A DNA stretch of 64,000 nucleotides from Erpobdella octoculata. Its lineage: Eukaryota; Annelida; Clitellata; Hirudinida; Erpobdellidae. The notes beneath the pieces are model-generated. The model saw only the letters and a program-made list of their open reading frames with translations. It searched no databases and was not told the origin of the DNA. The DNA lies in contig OZ022247.1 in the NCBI GenBank assembly GCA_963978895.1, forward strand, positions 24,770,780-24,834,779, read 5' to 3'. Both the position numbers and the translations under genes were made by a program. This document shows, piece by piece, positions 45,463 through 60,591 of this stretch; position 1 is the stretch's first letter; each line of letters opens with the position of its first letter.

Positions 45463-45723
45463 ATGAAAAAACGTAAATCAGAGAAATCAGAGTTGGAGGG
45501 CAACTGCTTTGACCACATAGACAATAGAGATCCTAAGAAACGCGAAAAAGAAAGACGAGACCAGCTTAAACAATTATACGATGTGATGAGGGTCATGTTC
45601 AATGCTCCACCTAGTATATCGAGGCATAGCTTACTTGATTTAGCTTACAGGGAAGCAGTGAAACTGGATAAGGAATACAGGGAAGTATGTCGTCAACTCG
45701 AAGAGTTTGAGAAGTCTTCATAG
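45463..45723 (+). CDS. small bHLH-like protein, single exon (86 aa)
   Basis: Open reading frame with ATG at 45463 and stop at 45723. KKREKERRDQLKQLYDVMRV looks like the basic region and helix 1 of a bHLH domain; the E..RRD..LK spacing resembles Max/Mad proteins. A loop FNAPPSIS and helix 2 SRHSLLDLAYREAVKL follow, then a short EYREVCRQLEEF extension. Nothing else is present in the protein, so it is essentially a bare bHLH. It could be a transcription factor, a dominant-negative dimer partner, or one exon of a larger gene; no further exons were recognised. The family is not assigned. Confidence 0.5.
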   Translation: MKKRKSEKSELEGNCFDHIDNRDPKKREKERRDQLKQLYDVMRVMFNAPPSISRHSLLDLAYREAVKLDKEYREVCRQLEEFEKSS

Positions 45724-47283
<1,560 letters not shown>

Positions 47284-48553
47284 ATGTCTATGAAAAGACC
47301 AAGAGATCTTGACACGGATTTTGTCCACCATTCCGAGCGTCCAACCAAGAGACGGAAGAGAATGGTGCCATCGACCTTGACCACTGCCACCCCACCGACC
47401 AATCAGAGCAAATCTGAGACTTCTTCTGCTAATTTCCCGATCTCCCGCATAAACAAAGGTGTGTTTCTATACTTATCTTAATGACTTTTAGTGGATTTTT
47501 ATTAAGTTCATATCAAATATGTGAGCTGATGTCAATTCAAACTAGCAACAATATAATTACGAAAAAAAATGAAGTTTAAAAAAAATTTGCTACAGCAGAG
47601 TCGCATTTATACTTTTTCATTAGTAAAAAATGTGTTTATCTAATTTATCTTTTTAAATCATTTCAGATGAACTAAAAGCTCGCATTCGATATCACCTCAA
47701 ACGATGCAACAAGCTTCGCATACAACAGGGTCAGTCATCGTCGTCATCGTCACATGCTTCTTCTCAGTCTGCCTGCATCGATTCCGCCAGAAACCAGTCG
47801 CACGACGGCCCGGCGATAACCCTGGGAGAGTTGGAGGACATGTGCGAGAGAGCCATGAAGGAGAAAGAACAGCAAGTCAAGATGGAGTACGAAAATGCTC
47901 TTTCTTGTAGACTTGTTGGTGAGTACAAATGCATCACATGTTTTTTTTTTATTTATTTATTTATTTGCATAATTGATTTATGTTTTATTCTAATTATTGG
48001 TATTCTGATAACGATGTTTATTTTGTTATTTGTCTTTTTCTTCTTCTGTACGGTCTCTTGTGTTGGTCTTTTCTTATATATTTATATTAACACGCTATTA
48101 TAATTATTTTGTCAAAATGATAAAGTGATATTGGCATATTTGTTAATTACTGTTTTTTCACATGGCCTTATGCATTAGCTTTGGATATTTAACACCGGTT
48201 TCTTTTTTGTGCATATAAAACTAATCGAATTTATTTATTTATACGTTATACAGTTTATATATAAATATATTAGAAACTAATCAAATTATTAATTTTTTTA
48301 TTATATTGTTACAGAGCAATACGAGTCTTTCATGAAGTTCAACAGTGACATGATGACTAGAATGCCATGGGGAGAAGTTGCCAGTTGTTAGTATTTTCTC
48401 TCTCTATAAATATAATAATAATAATAATAATATAATAATATAATACTTATCTTAACAACTTTTTATTTTTAAACATAATTTTTCTATTTAATAATTAATC
48501 TTTTTCATGTTTTTAAACATCGGTTTTCGTTTTGTTTTTCAGATGTCTCCTAA
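47284..48553 (+). CDS. AKIRIN: Akirin, nuclear co-regulator (4 exons), complete
   Basis: Known role: small nuclear protein bridging transcription factors (NF-kB/Relish, Twist) to SWI/SNF chromatin remodellers, and involved in proteasome nuclear import. Exons 47284-47458, 47667-47918, 48315-48386 and 48543-48553 join in phase, 169 aa. The start MSMKRPRDLDTDF and nuclear signal RPTKRRKRM are typical. A Ser-rich linker follows, then the conserved C-terminal helix region ITLGELEDMCERAMKEKEQQ, EYENALSCRLVEQYESFMKF, and the family's invariant SYVS end. The last exon supplies only the final codons, splitting the Tyr codon. The first exon has a second in-frame Met two codons on; the upstream one is taken as start. 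AATAAA is at 48722. Confidence 0.95.
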
Positions 48554-49180
48554 AGAACGTTCTCGTTTGAAAAGAGAAGATCTTCACGACAAGATGAAAG
48601 GAAGAATGATTCGTTTATATGCCTTTGTTTTAATATTACATACAAACAACAACAAGAAGAAACACAAAATTTATATTTATATATATATAAAGTGTAGTTA
48701 GAATTTTTTATTCGTGTACACAATAAATATTTGCCTCTTTACGTTTTTACTTTTAATTAATTATTAGATTATAATATTGAAAATTATTTTTCAAGTTTTC
48801 AAACTTGAGACATCATCCGTTTTGTTTAAATTATAATAACGGAAATCAAGCTTCAGATGGCTACAGAAAGCTTTATGTTCTTAAAAGAACATAAGATGCT
48901 GTTCTTACTGCGTTACCACTGCCAACATATTTTCATTAATTATTATTATTTTATTTAAAAATAATTATTATTAATGGTAGTAAAATAAATTGTACAAATC
49001 GTTAGGCAGAATTTAAATTAGCGTGTTTGTGGCATTTCAGCCGATTGGAAATTTCTTTAAGGTTGGCATTTTTTCATAGAACGTCTTCTTCTGCTTGTGC
49101 GACATTTTTGCTTTCTTGTTTGTTTTTGTTATACTCGGCCAATGAGTGTTCAAGAGACATTTTAAACGTTCCTCTATTTT

Positions 49181-49465
49181 GGTCATTTGTGGGTTCATCT
49201 TGATATTTGGGTCATTTGTGGGTTCATCTTGATATTTGGGTCATTTGTGGGTTCATCTTGATATTTGGGTCATTTGTGGGTTCATCTTTTTATTTGGGTC
49301 ATTTGTGGGTTCATCTTGATATTTGGGTCATTCATGGGTTCATCTCCTTATTTGGGTCATTCGTGGGTTCATCTTTTTATTTGGGTCATTTGTGGGTTCA
49401 TCTTGATATTTGGGTCATTCATGGGTTCATCTCCTTATTTGGGTCATTCGTGGGTTCATCGACCA
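49181..49465. repeat. 29-bp minisatellite with a three-unit higher-order pattern
   Basis: About ten copies of a unit like ggtcatttgtgggttcatct plus a variable eight-base tail. The variants tttt-, tgat- and cctt- follow each other in the same order twice, giving an 87-bp higher-order repeat. Units abut with no spacers. Confidence 0.95.
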
Positions 49466-49752
49466 TTTCGATCTTTTTTTTATCGATTCCATTGGTTGAT
49501 AGGGAAGTAAGCAATATTACACATCGTTACCACAGATTTGCGTTTTTGATTTATTAGTTTTTTTAAACTAGTCGGCTTTCATGAAACAGAATTATGGTGG
49601 GCATTTTATTGAGGGATGATGATGATATTATTATTAAGCTATTGTTTATGAAATGCTAGTAAATGTCATGGGCTCTGAAGAAAGTTGTGTACGGTTATTT
49701 GGTTATGGTGTTTGTAGTCAAACTGAAAAGTGTTCTCTCGTGTATATATTGT

Positions 49753-49867
49753 GATCAAAGTTTTACATTTTGATCAAAGTTTCACATTTTGATCACAGTT
49801 TTGCATTGTGATCACAGTTATGCATTATGATCACAGTTTTGCATTTTGATCACAGTTTTGCATTGTG
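49753..49867. repeat. 19-bp minisatellite, unit gatcacagttttgcatttt
   Basis: Six diverged tandem copies. Confidence 0.9.
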
Positions 49868-50506
49868 ATTTTAACCATAGCTGTGCTCTTTCAAAAAGTA
49901 CGTGCTTATTCGAAGAAGCCTCATATTTCGATGCAATGAAGAAAAAAAGATATCTGAATTGTTTTCTTTTGTTAAAATTTAATTTCCATGTTATTAAAAC
50001 AATTTTTTTTCTGACAGAAAATGTTGCTTGCATTCTTGTTAATGTACATACATGCAATTTTTTTCACATATGATACGACATGCAATGAGAGCTGTACGGT
50101 TCATATGTGCATGAGTGTGTAGACTTCTATGGTTTTTATGATAATAAAATCTAATAAATCTTCATTATTATTCACTCATTCTTTGTTATTTCCAATCATT
50201 AATCGGTATTTCAAACATCGTTTCGACTGAAATTTGTCAAGAGACGTTGGGAAAATACATTGGTTTGAAGTTTTAGAGAAACATTTTGTTAAAACACCGA
50301 AATCACATTATTATCTCCAAAAGTTACAAACTGGTTTTTTTTATGGACATGTGTCTGACGTGAACGGTATTATCTGATTTGACTTCGTATCTATGTGGCA
50401 GATCTGTCACTTACACGATACGTGGATGAAAGTGTGAGACGTGTGTACAAAAAAGAAAATATCAGAACTGACAAACATCAGAGATTTGAAGTCATAAATA
50501 GTAAAT

Positions 50507-50652
50507 AGTTAGATATTTAATTGAATAAATAGATTAACAGCGCTATTAAACAAAGAGTTAGATATTTAATTGAATAAATAGATTAACAGCGCTATTAAAC
50601 AAATAGTTGGATATTTAATTGAATAAATAGATTAACGGCGCTATTAAACAAG
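50507..50652. repeat. 49-bp tandem repeat, three copies
   Basis: Copies start at about 50507, 50556 and 50605 and contain gaataaatagattaac and gcgctattaaacaa. Confidence 0.9.
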
Positions 50653-51506
50653 AATGTGTTAAGATAAAATGATTGCACGCGTGTTTAGAAAGCCACCGGC
50701 ACGCATGCGTCGCGAATTTTCACGTGATCGTTTAATTCAAGAGTTTTCGCATCTTCTTTCAGCTCGACAAATAAGCACGTAAGGCCGCAAAATTTTGATT
50801 TGAAAAAAAAAAAAACATCGAAAAATGAAAAGTATCAAAAATTAAAAAAGTTTATCTCTTAAAAATTCAAACAATTCAAATTTGACTTTATAACAAGTAG
50901 TCTGCATGAGTTCGTAGCTGAAAAAATTCATAAATAAATAATGACTTGCAAAAACATTAAAAAAAGTTGATTATATGAAAGTCTTTTAAAACAGTAAACG
51001 TATCCACGAATGATATTTGCGATAAACATTTACCTCGTAGAATCTCTTTTACGGTAAACACGCTGGTCGTCTTGGAGATGTGTTTGAAACAAAAATTCTG
51101 AGAGTGGGTTGAAATTGAAGTAAGAAAAGAGTTTTTTTTTTTATTGTAGAAAATTATAAGCATTTGAGAGGAGTGAAAATGCTTTCAAGTAATTCACAAA
51201 GAAATATTCGAGAGTATTTTACAAGGTTTGTAGATAAAAACATCAAACAAGCTCAACAAAAATAACTGAGAATAGAAAGAATAAAAAACCTCACCGATTC
51301 TAACTTTAACTTTCTTGGACTGCGATACGTTTATATATATATATATTTATATATCGTATATATATTAAGAATGAAAGACACCCAGAAACAAATTAAACAT
51401 CCGACATAAATCCAGATCAATGTCTATCCAACAAGATCTGCCGAACATTTTCTTTCCGATCACTACGGCGACGAAGCACACATTATCAGCTCTGGATTTT
51501 CAAATC

Positions 51507-53376
51507 TCACCTTTTCGGTTCGTACCCGACGATCTTCTGACTCAGAAACATGTTGATCTCTCTGAACGACGGCCTCTGCTCAGGCTTGGGCCTCCAGCAG
51601 GTCACCATGAGGTCGTAGATTTCCGGAGGGCAGCGAAGGGGTTTGAGAGGGTATAAAACCCCTGGTTTTGTGCCGTCTCTTTGCATCAGACAATTGTCGA
51701 GCACTTGGCTATCGGTGAGGTTCTTGTAGGGTTTCTCTCTGACCAGCACCATGATCTCCCAGAGTAGAATGCCGAACGACCAAACATCGCTCTTGCTTGT
51801 CAGCTCGTCCTGTGGATCGAAATAATCGTTTTTAATTGGTGGATCAAAATAATCGTTTTTTATTGGTGGATCGAAATAATCATTTTTTTATCGGTGGATC
51901 TACGATAAGCGTAGTAATATAATTAGAGATGGAATAATTTAAGAATATTCCATAAAGAGGAATGTAACTAGAATTAAATTAATTAACAAATTCTATCATA
52001 TTCGCCGTCATTTAAATATTCGTCAATTAAAATTTTTTTGCATTAGCCAAGAGGTTTTCTTGGGCTTGAAGTTATTGTTCTAATAACAAGCAAATACGAT
52101 ATAATATTTAAAAAAAAACACCAACCAATAGAATGGCTTCCCACGCCATCCACCTGACAGGTAACAATAACACCGGTGATGATGATGATGATGGATGTTG
52201 TTGTTGATGATGATGATGACGACCAGGAGAACAAAATGGTGGGGTATAGTAATCTTCCCTGTAAATACTTCTCCATTTGGCAAGGTCGCAGATTTTAACG
52301 TGTCTCTTCGGTCCAACGAGGCAGTTTCGTGCCGACAAATCTCCGTGTACGAGACCGCACTTTTCCAGGTATTTCATACCTGATGCTACCTGACAGCCCA
52401 GGTGTGTCAGACATCCGAGGCTAAGACACAAATGAGAAATTATATATTATTTTATAGTATAGTATTTTAGTATTTTCATATTTTAGTATTATAGTATTTT
52501 ATTTAGTATCTTAGTATTATAGTATTTTCAATAACTAGTCATTATGTATTTATTTATTTGTCTATGCATACGTAGTGGGTACTGGTACATACAACTTTTA
52601 TTGTTGTTTCTAGTATTTAAATTTTGTTCTTATATTTTTTAAATAATTGTGTAATGTCACGTTTCAAAATTTATAAAGATTGTTATTAGATGTCATTTAA
52701 AAATGCAGTAGAGTATCAAATCATTTATTAAAATAAATTATTTTAAATAATAGTAATAATAATAATAATAACAATAAATATTTAACTGAAAAATAAGGAT
52801 GTACTCAAATTCAAAGGATGTAAATTTTTCAATAATCTCATCTCAGCACCTGAGAAATCTCAAATCGAGACACCGATCTACGTCTCGTTCGAATTCGCGG
52901 ATCTGATCGCAACTTCCTCTTCCTGCCGGGACGACACCTGGCTCCGTCGTCGACTCCGCCAAAAACTGGCACATGTCGCGCCACGTGACCGTTTCCGTGA
53001 CGACGCTGAGGGTTCTGTTGTCGTGGAAACACAAGCCTCCCACTTTCAGGATGTTCGGGTCGTCGAGTTGGAGAAGTTTTTTGACTTCTTGTAGAAAATT
53101 GACCCTGTAACCGTAGACGACGTCATTTTTAATTCTACAAATCCAAGTAATAATTCTTAAATGAACAAATTTGAATTATTTAAAATTTAAATTTAAAAAA
53201 TTAAAATAAAATCTAAACGTAATACGAAATACAGCTACTCTCGGCATATTTATCATCCTATTCTAACGTTGTTTTTAATTTCAAACTCTGGAGATTTAAA
53301 AGAAGTTCATTTAATACAACAACGAAAGTAGCTAACGTACAAACCAAAAAATAATTAATTACTTGATGGTAATTAT

Positions 53377-53458
<82 letters not shown>

Positions 53459-56400
53459 GGAATAATATTAATAATAATAATATGAATAATAATAATATGA
53501 ATAATAATAATATGAATAATAATAATAGTTATAATAATAATATGAATAATTTCACAATTAAGAACAATCAACAACAACACGCGTGTTCTCATACCGAGTT
53601 TTTTCGCAGGCGTAGTTGTTGAGGTTGAGAACAACTGCGAGAGATTCTCCTGCTAAAGTTTTGTTGTACGTGTCGTATTTTTGTTGTCCTCGGTTGCTGA
53701 TTGACTGCATTGTGTTGTACTTCAATGTACACAAATCAACCTTTTTTTCAATAAAAATTTTTATATTTATTTTTAGATTTAAAAATAAAAAATTAAAGAT
53801 AAAAACAACATGGGCTTGCCTACCTTTTTCTAACCAGCCCGGGGTTAGCAGCCCCCTGTTGAGGTCACAAATGGACGACCCTTAAATCAAACACAGATTT
53901 ACAAAATCGCTTACCGGACCGAATTCTGCATCTCCGAGCCTTTCCACAAGCTCGAAATTGTCGCTGGAATATTCCTTGAGGCCGATGGAAAGACATTTGA
54001 CATCTTCGATCAGGTGGTTGACATTTGGCGACACTACAACGACGGGAGGCAAGCCCAAAACGTCGTCTTCCTCTCTCGTCCGGAACTTTTGTTGTTGATG
54101 ATGATTGTAGTTGTTGACGGTGTTGCAGCGATCGGTAGTGTTGTTGGGAAAAGTGGATTTGGACTCGTCAACGTTTTGTTTCGTTACAATTCTGTAGGTT
54201 GAACTGTCCAGTTTGTTGTTGCGTTCCTTTCTCAAGTTTGCATTAGTGCAGAGAAGTGTAGATGCATTGTTGTGATTGTTGTTGTTGCCGGTTTTAGGAG
54301 AAGAGGAGGCTAGCTGTCGTTGATTGAACGGAAAAAATGTTGGATTGTAAAGGTGGTAAGTTGAATTCGAATTGTTGGTGTTGCTAGAATTGTTGATGTT
54401 GATCTTGGAGGATAATTCATGCTGGCTGCAACTTTTCAAATCTGGTGACGGTTCTGAAACAATTAAATTGTAATAAATTATAAATCTACCAATATAATCA
54501 TGCAAATACTAATACAATATGCTAAACACACACTGATATAAGAAACTGCACAAATATGACTTGGTAATTGTATAACTTGCAGAATTGTGTAATCATATAT
54601 GTTTTTTTTTAGTTTTGTTAAATTTGACTTTAATTTAAAACAATATTTTTTAAAAACTAAAAAAAAAATTAATATTTCATATTAAAAAAAAAAAAATTTT
54701 TCCAATAAAAGAAAAGATAACAGAACCTTGTTTTTGTACCGGGCAGAGATTTTTTGAATTGAAGTAAACAAACTCTTTCCCGTTTTCTTTTCCGATTTGC
54801 AGCATAATTTTATCTTCGTCGACGATCACCATCCCATCGTCCGCCTGCAAGGTCGTTTACGAGGTCGAGGTCGTGCGGGTGGAAAAAATAATTATTAAAA
54901 ATGATAATTTAATGATGCAAAATAAATGGTAATCTAATGATACAAAAACAGTACAATATAATATTAAAAAACAGTACAATATAATAATAAAAAATAGTAC
55001 AATATAATAATACAAAAATAGTACAATATAAGAAATGGTAATCTAATGATATAAAAACAGTACAAAATAATATAAAAAAAACAGTACAATATAATATTAC
55101 AAAAACAGTACAATATACTAATACAAAAATAGTACAATATAAGAAATGGTAATCTAATGATACAAAAACAGTACAATAGAAGAAATGGTATAAATATGAC
55201 AATTGTTGGACAGGATTTAATAAGCTCGGCAAATAAAATACAATTATAATAATTAAATAATATAAATACAATACAATAATGAAATAAAAAAACGTTTAAA
55301 TAAAAAACAAAAAATAGGACAATTAAAACCCCTTGATACGAATGAAAATAAATAAATTTAAATCCTATTAATAAAACTACACATCACCAATCACCACCTT
55401 TCCAGCTACAGACTGAAGGCAGCTTCCTTTACTGTCGTGTTTGAAATCACTTTTTTTCCTGCACATCTCTTTTCTCTTCCATCCTAGAAACAGAGCAGAA
55501 AAAACGACAGCCAGACTCGCCAACAAAACAGCAACTAATACGACAACGACTACGATCTGTAGATACGAAGGAGTGTTGTTGCTACTGACATTCCTGATGA
55601 CCGTACTGTTGTCGTTTGAGTTGACACTGCCGACGATGACGGACGGATCGCGATTCGGCGCCGAGTTTTCCAGTTTGTCGGATTGGTCGAAGTCGGAGGA
55701 GATGACATTTGAACTTCCGGTTGATTCTCTTCTTCCGCTGCTGCCGTTTGATAGGTCAACGGTTGGATTTTTTGATGGTGGAATTTTTTTGCTGCCCCCT
55801 GTGAATGTACGTTGAAAGTTGTTTTAAGACAGGTCAACAGTTTCATTATTGATGTTGCACACAACAACAGAACATTTGCCAAGTCTAATTATATTCTTCT
55901 TTGTTATCATTATCATCATTATTATCTTTAGCATCATCATCATTATCATCATCATCAGCAGCAGTAGTAGTAGTTACATAGCATTATTTAACATGTTTTT
56001 TTTTAGAAAAAAAAAGAGATATTTTAGAGAAAGACTGAAGTAATTAATTACACAAATTAAAACAAAATAACTAAAAAACAACATTTTTAATTTTTTTTTA
56101 ATTTTCATGTATATAATTTCATGTTTAAATTTTTCATTCATTTTTTAAAACTTTTTTTATTGAGCACAACGCAAACCAAACTAGCTAAAATACAAGAATA
56201 AACGAAATAAAGTGCCCAAAAGGTACATCCAAAGGGAATTACTTCCCGCTAACTGTTTAGTTAATAAAATAATATAAAGAATAATGTAAAATGTCTCATA
56301 AATTTTTCATTTATATAATTTAAGGTTAACATTTTTCATTCATTTATTTAGTTAATTAAATAATAAAAAATAATGTAAAATGACTCATTATTTTTTTCAT

Positions 56401-59400
56401 TTATATAATTTAAGGTTAAAATTTTTCATTCATTTGTTTAGTTAACAAAATAATATAAAGAGTAGTGTAAACTCTTCTTACAATGCAAAAGAGAAAGTTT
56501 TCCTGAGAACAAAGCATCCAAATAAAGCAGGAACTTGTTGAGACAATCAACTTTCCATCAAGCTTTTTAACTATCAGCTGTTGAACTTTTGTTCCCATGC
56601 TAGACTTCACCTTCACCTTAGTCAGTCCACTACTACAACCTACATTACAATCCCTATATACCTGTTTTTCAAAACCCCTTTTCTGACTATATTTAGTGCA
56701 CACAATTTTACATAAAAATCAGTAAAAATATTTACTTATTAAATGCTTGAATTTATTAAAGTTAGACACAGAATCTTATGAACCTTTTATTTAATGCCTA
56801 TATAAAGTATACAGTGTACACATATATTGCATCTATCTAGAAAACAAGATGGCAAAAGAGTGCTTAGAACTTGACTTAGAATATTTTCAATAGGTTTAGT
56901 GTTTAGTTTAGTTCAAGAATTTAACTTTTAACTTTTAACTCTGTGTCACTCACCAGGAACCAGAGCAATCAAAAAATCCAAAAGTTATTGATGCAATCAT
57001 AAATCAAGATTTACAATTATCAATTATTTAAAACGGAATTAATTTTCTAATGAATTTGAATATACACCACAAGTTATTGATGCAATCATAAATCCAGATT
57101 TACAATTATCAATTATTTAAAACGGAATTAATTTTCTAATGAATTTGAATATACACCACAAGCTTCTTACCTCTTTTTTTGCCATCTTGTTTTCTAGAAA
57201 TGGTAGAGGTTACTATGGTAGCACCCCCAATGGCGCGAGTAAAAAATTCATGTTTCGATATGAAGGCATTTTGAGTTTCTGTAAAAAAAATTATGAAAAT
57301 TAAAGCTGAATTTTTTATTTATTTCAAAAAGTTGATGAATAATTAATTATTTATCAGTATAATAAACAAATAAAAAACAATTGATGTAATAATAAATCGA
57401 ATCTTACTCGAAATAAATCTAACTTCACTCATGATCAACCAGTCTAATTTGAAATGCAGTCTCATGCGGATGTATCTTCCAAGATAGCCGTTCAACGGGA
57501 TTGTCACTCGGCACAACGATGACGACGACGACGATGATGGTGACGACGACGACGATGATGATGATGACGAAGACGACGACGATGATGATGATGGCGATGA
57601 TAATGATGACATAAATAGAAGTTGTGATGAAAATTTTATAATTGATGGCGGTGTTGAAAGTAGAGACTTGTGACCCGACAAAGCTTCAGATGGGAACTTT
57701 TGAGGTTGTGCGGTCGATTTCGCCTTAATCGTTCCTGTTGCAGTTGACCGGGCTACTGGTGAAGGTGAAGGTCGTGTCTTTGACTGGAAATGTTTCCGTA
57801 TTAAAGCTTTTGTTGTTAGATGGGAAAATTGAGAAGCGTTTGAACTCGGTGGTGAAAAAGAGGAGTGGGAAAAAGATGAGGAAGAAGAAAGTTCTTCAGG
57901 CAGATCGTTTGATTGTGGTGGTAATGTCTTTATTTCTTTTGATCTCTTCTGACGTAGTGATGATGATGATGATGATGAAGGTGGTGGTGGTGACGGTGAG
58001 TTATTATCACTGCCAAATAACGAAGAAAGGATGGATGATAAAAAACCAACAGGTTGATGTGATGATGACGATGGTGGTGATGGTAATAAAAGCGATGATA
58101 TATGTGGTGGTGATGGTGATACCAGTAGTGGTGGAAACGATGGTGGAGTGATTACAGATGATGATGATGAGTTCCAGATGTAGGGATGTTGACTGGAGTG
58201 TCCCTCTTCAAAACTGAACCAGAACCAGACCTCTGTAAGAACATGGGCGGACGTCTGTTCCTGAAATGTTTTTAAATTTAATTAAATTAATTAAATTAAA
58301 TTAAATTAAATTAATTTTTAATTTAATTAATTTTTTTTAATTCAATTAAATTAAATTTTTTTGGTTAAATAACTTTTAAGAAAATTCTGGAGTGAAGACA
58401 AGTATTGAAAACCCGTTAAATGGTAGAAGATATGGCTATAAAAAAACCGTCAAAGTTATGGCTAAATGATATTCTGCGTGCATGTATGTACACATATGTG
58501 CATATGCTATGCATACATAGATATGCACTGATACTTACACAAGTATGCACATGCATGCAGTTACAGATAGAAAAAAGTAAAACCGTAAAAACAAGCACAT
58601 ACAAAATTTATTCTTTATAATGAAAACATTTTCAAAAAACACAATAGCTTGCACCTGTGTGGCAGGTGAACAGAATAAGCTGATAACAACTTCATCAAAA
58701 CTGCGAAGAGAATCAAATGCGAAACTGATTTCTACAGGGCACGGAGAAATCCGGCACCACGAATGTCGCAACACGTTGTGGGCGCTCCATCCTACCCATC
58801 CTCGGTTGTTTTTAAACACCGATTCTGAATCTCCTTCATCACCGTCAGCGAGAATACCGAGCCCGTTGGTTAAACCCCCATCATCGCCGATGATGCCGTC
58901 ATATGCTGTGTCGCCCATTTGAACGCCGGGAGTAATCCTGTCGCCATCGCTTGTATTGTACATCGTCATACCATCTGGATTTGAAGAGAATGTTTTTTTT
59001 TAATGATAGTTTATAGTCCTCTACACCAGGTGTTTTAAAACTGAAATGGCCGTATGTTGGAAGCACCTAAGTACTTCCTGTCGTGGATCAAAGTTTGATC
59101 CTTTATAATGTCTCTCCTCCTTTATCCAGGCTTGGGACTGACTCGCAATTATCGAGGCGAGTTCTTAAAGAGAATGTTACAAATCAGACATTTATTTATG
59201 ATGTTTCAGTTATGTTAAATATGTAGATACACCCCCAAAAAAAACATTGTTTTATATTTGTTTATTTAAATAAAAACTCTTTATTATTTATTCATCATTT
59301 TCCAGATTATAATTTTTCATAGAAGAAATGGATTTTTTTCAGAAAAATTTTGAATTGATTGCAATATCTCAAAAAAATGAGCAAAAAGAAAGAAAAACCT

Positions 59401-60559
59401 TCTCGAGGACATCCGTATAACTCAACTCTTAAGCAGACGGTCTGCGATGACAAAGAGAATGGTACGACCCGCACCCACCTTGCCACAATGGAATGTTCCA
59501 AGATGTGCTTGTAAGCATCGTTTGTGTTTGTATTTGCTGGAACTATCTGGAAAGTCGAGTGTACGTACGCGAGGAGTCCTCGTTGACGGTGAAGGGGTGA
59601 TGATGATGATGATGTTGTGTGTATGTAAGTGTGTATATATGTGTGTGTGTGTGTTGTGTATGTATGTGTGTATGGATGTGTGTATGTATGTGTGTGAATA
59701 TGAGTGTGTACGTACGTATGTGCGTGTGTATGTATGTGTATATGTATGGTGTGTGTATGTATGTATATGGGTATATGTGTGTGTGTTTGTGTGTGTATAC
59801 ATAAGTTTGGTGAAAGAGTGAGATGAAATTGTAGAAAGCAAATGTGATTAAAAGAATGAGAAATTATGAGATGAGTGAAAAAATGAAATGAAGAAGCAAG
59901 TGAAGGAATGATAATAACATATACGAAATGAAGAGAATAAAAGAATCCAAAAATAAGGAAAATAAAGTAGTGAGACATTAATCGAACAAATAAAAAAAAT
60001 CATCTCCAAACAAGAATTTAATCAACGAAACACAACGGAAACAGAACAGACCTCTGATTGGTTGGAGTTTTTGTATGTGTACCACAAACCGGAATCTATG
60101 TCGTCGGATGATCGTTTGTATTCGATCTTGTATGCTGATACAAACTCAGCTCCCTACAACATAATTTTAGAAATGTATTTTATTTTATATTTCAATGGAA
60201 ATGACCCGATTAAAATACAAACAGATAAAGAGCTTTAGTTTAGTTTTTTTTTAAATTAATACAAAAATTACAAAAAAAATAAATCAGTAAATTACAAAAT
60301 AACTCGTGATTGAGTCGTGATCGTATTTCTTGCTTTGTTTTTTATTCTTTCAAATAAAAATTTTTTTGGTTCGGCTTTGTTCAAAACATCAAATGTGATG
60401 AATGTTCGGCTAAAATCTCACGCGAAAATATGAAGTTTTGTTCACATGTGTTTTATTCAACACATGTGTTTGCACAGGTGTGTATATGTGTCTGTGTATG
60501 ATCATGTGTGTGTATGTGTCTGTGTATGATCATGTAGTTATGTGCTTGTCTTTTTCTTT

Positions 60560-60591
<32 letters not shown>

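Larger units (their letters stand above)
48554..51506. other. intergenic, rich in minisatellites
   Basis: Between akirin and the DDR stop. It carries three tandem arrays (listed separately), a GC-richer patch with CpGs near 50680-50790, and a minus-strand AATAAA (plus 51140-51145) likely used by the DDR gene. No reading frame is supported. Confidence 0.55.

Noticed and set aside
49181..49465. Regular repeats resembling a CRISPR array
   Set aside because: Units abut without spacers and the DNA is clearly eukaryotic; it is a minisatellite.
59307..59978. Thr/His-rich long minus-strand frame
   Set aside because: Microsatellite reading joined to the real DDR exon 59399-59546; only the exon part is kept.
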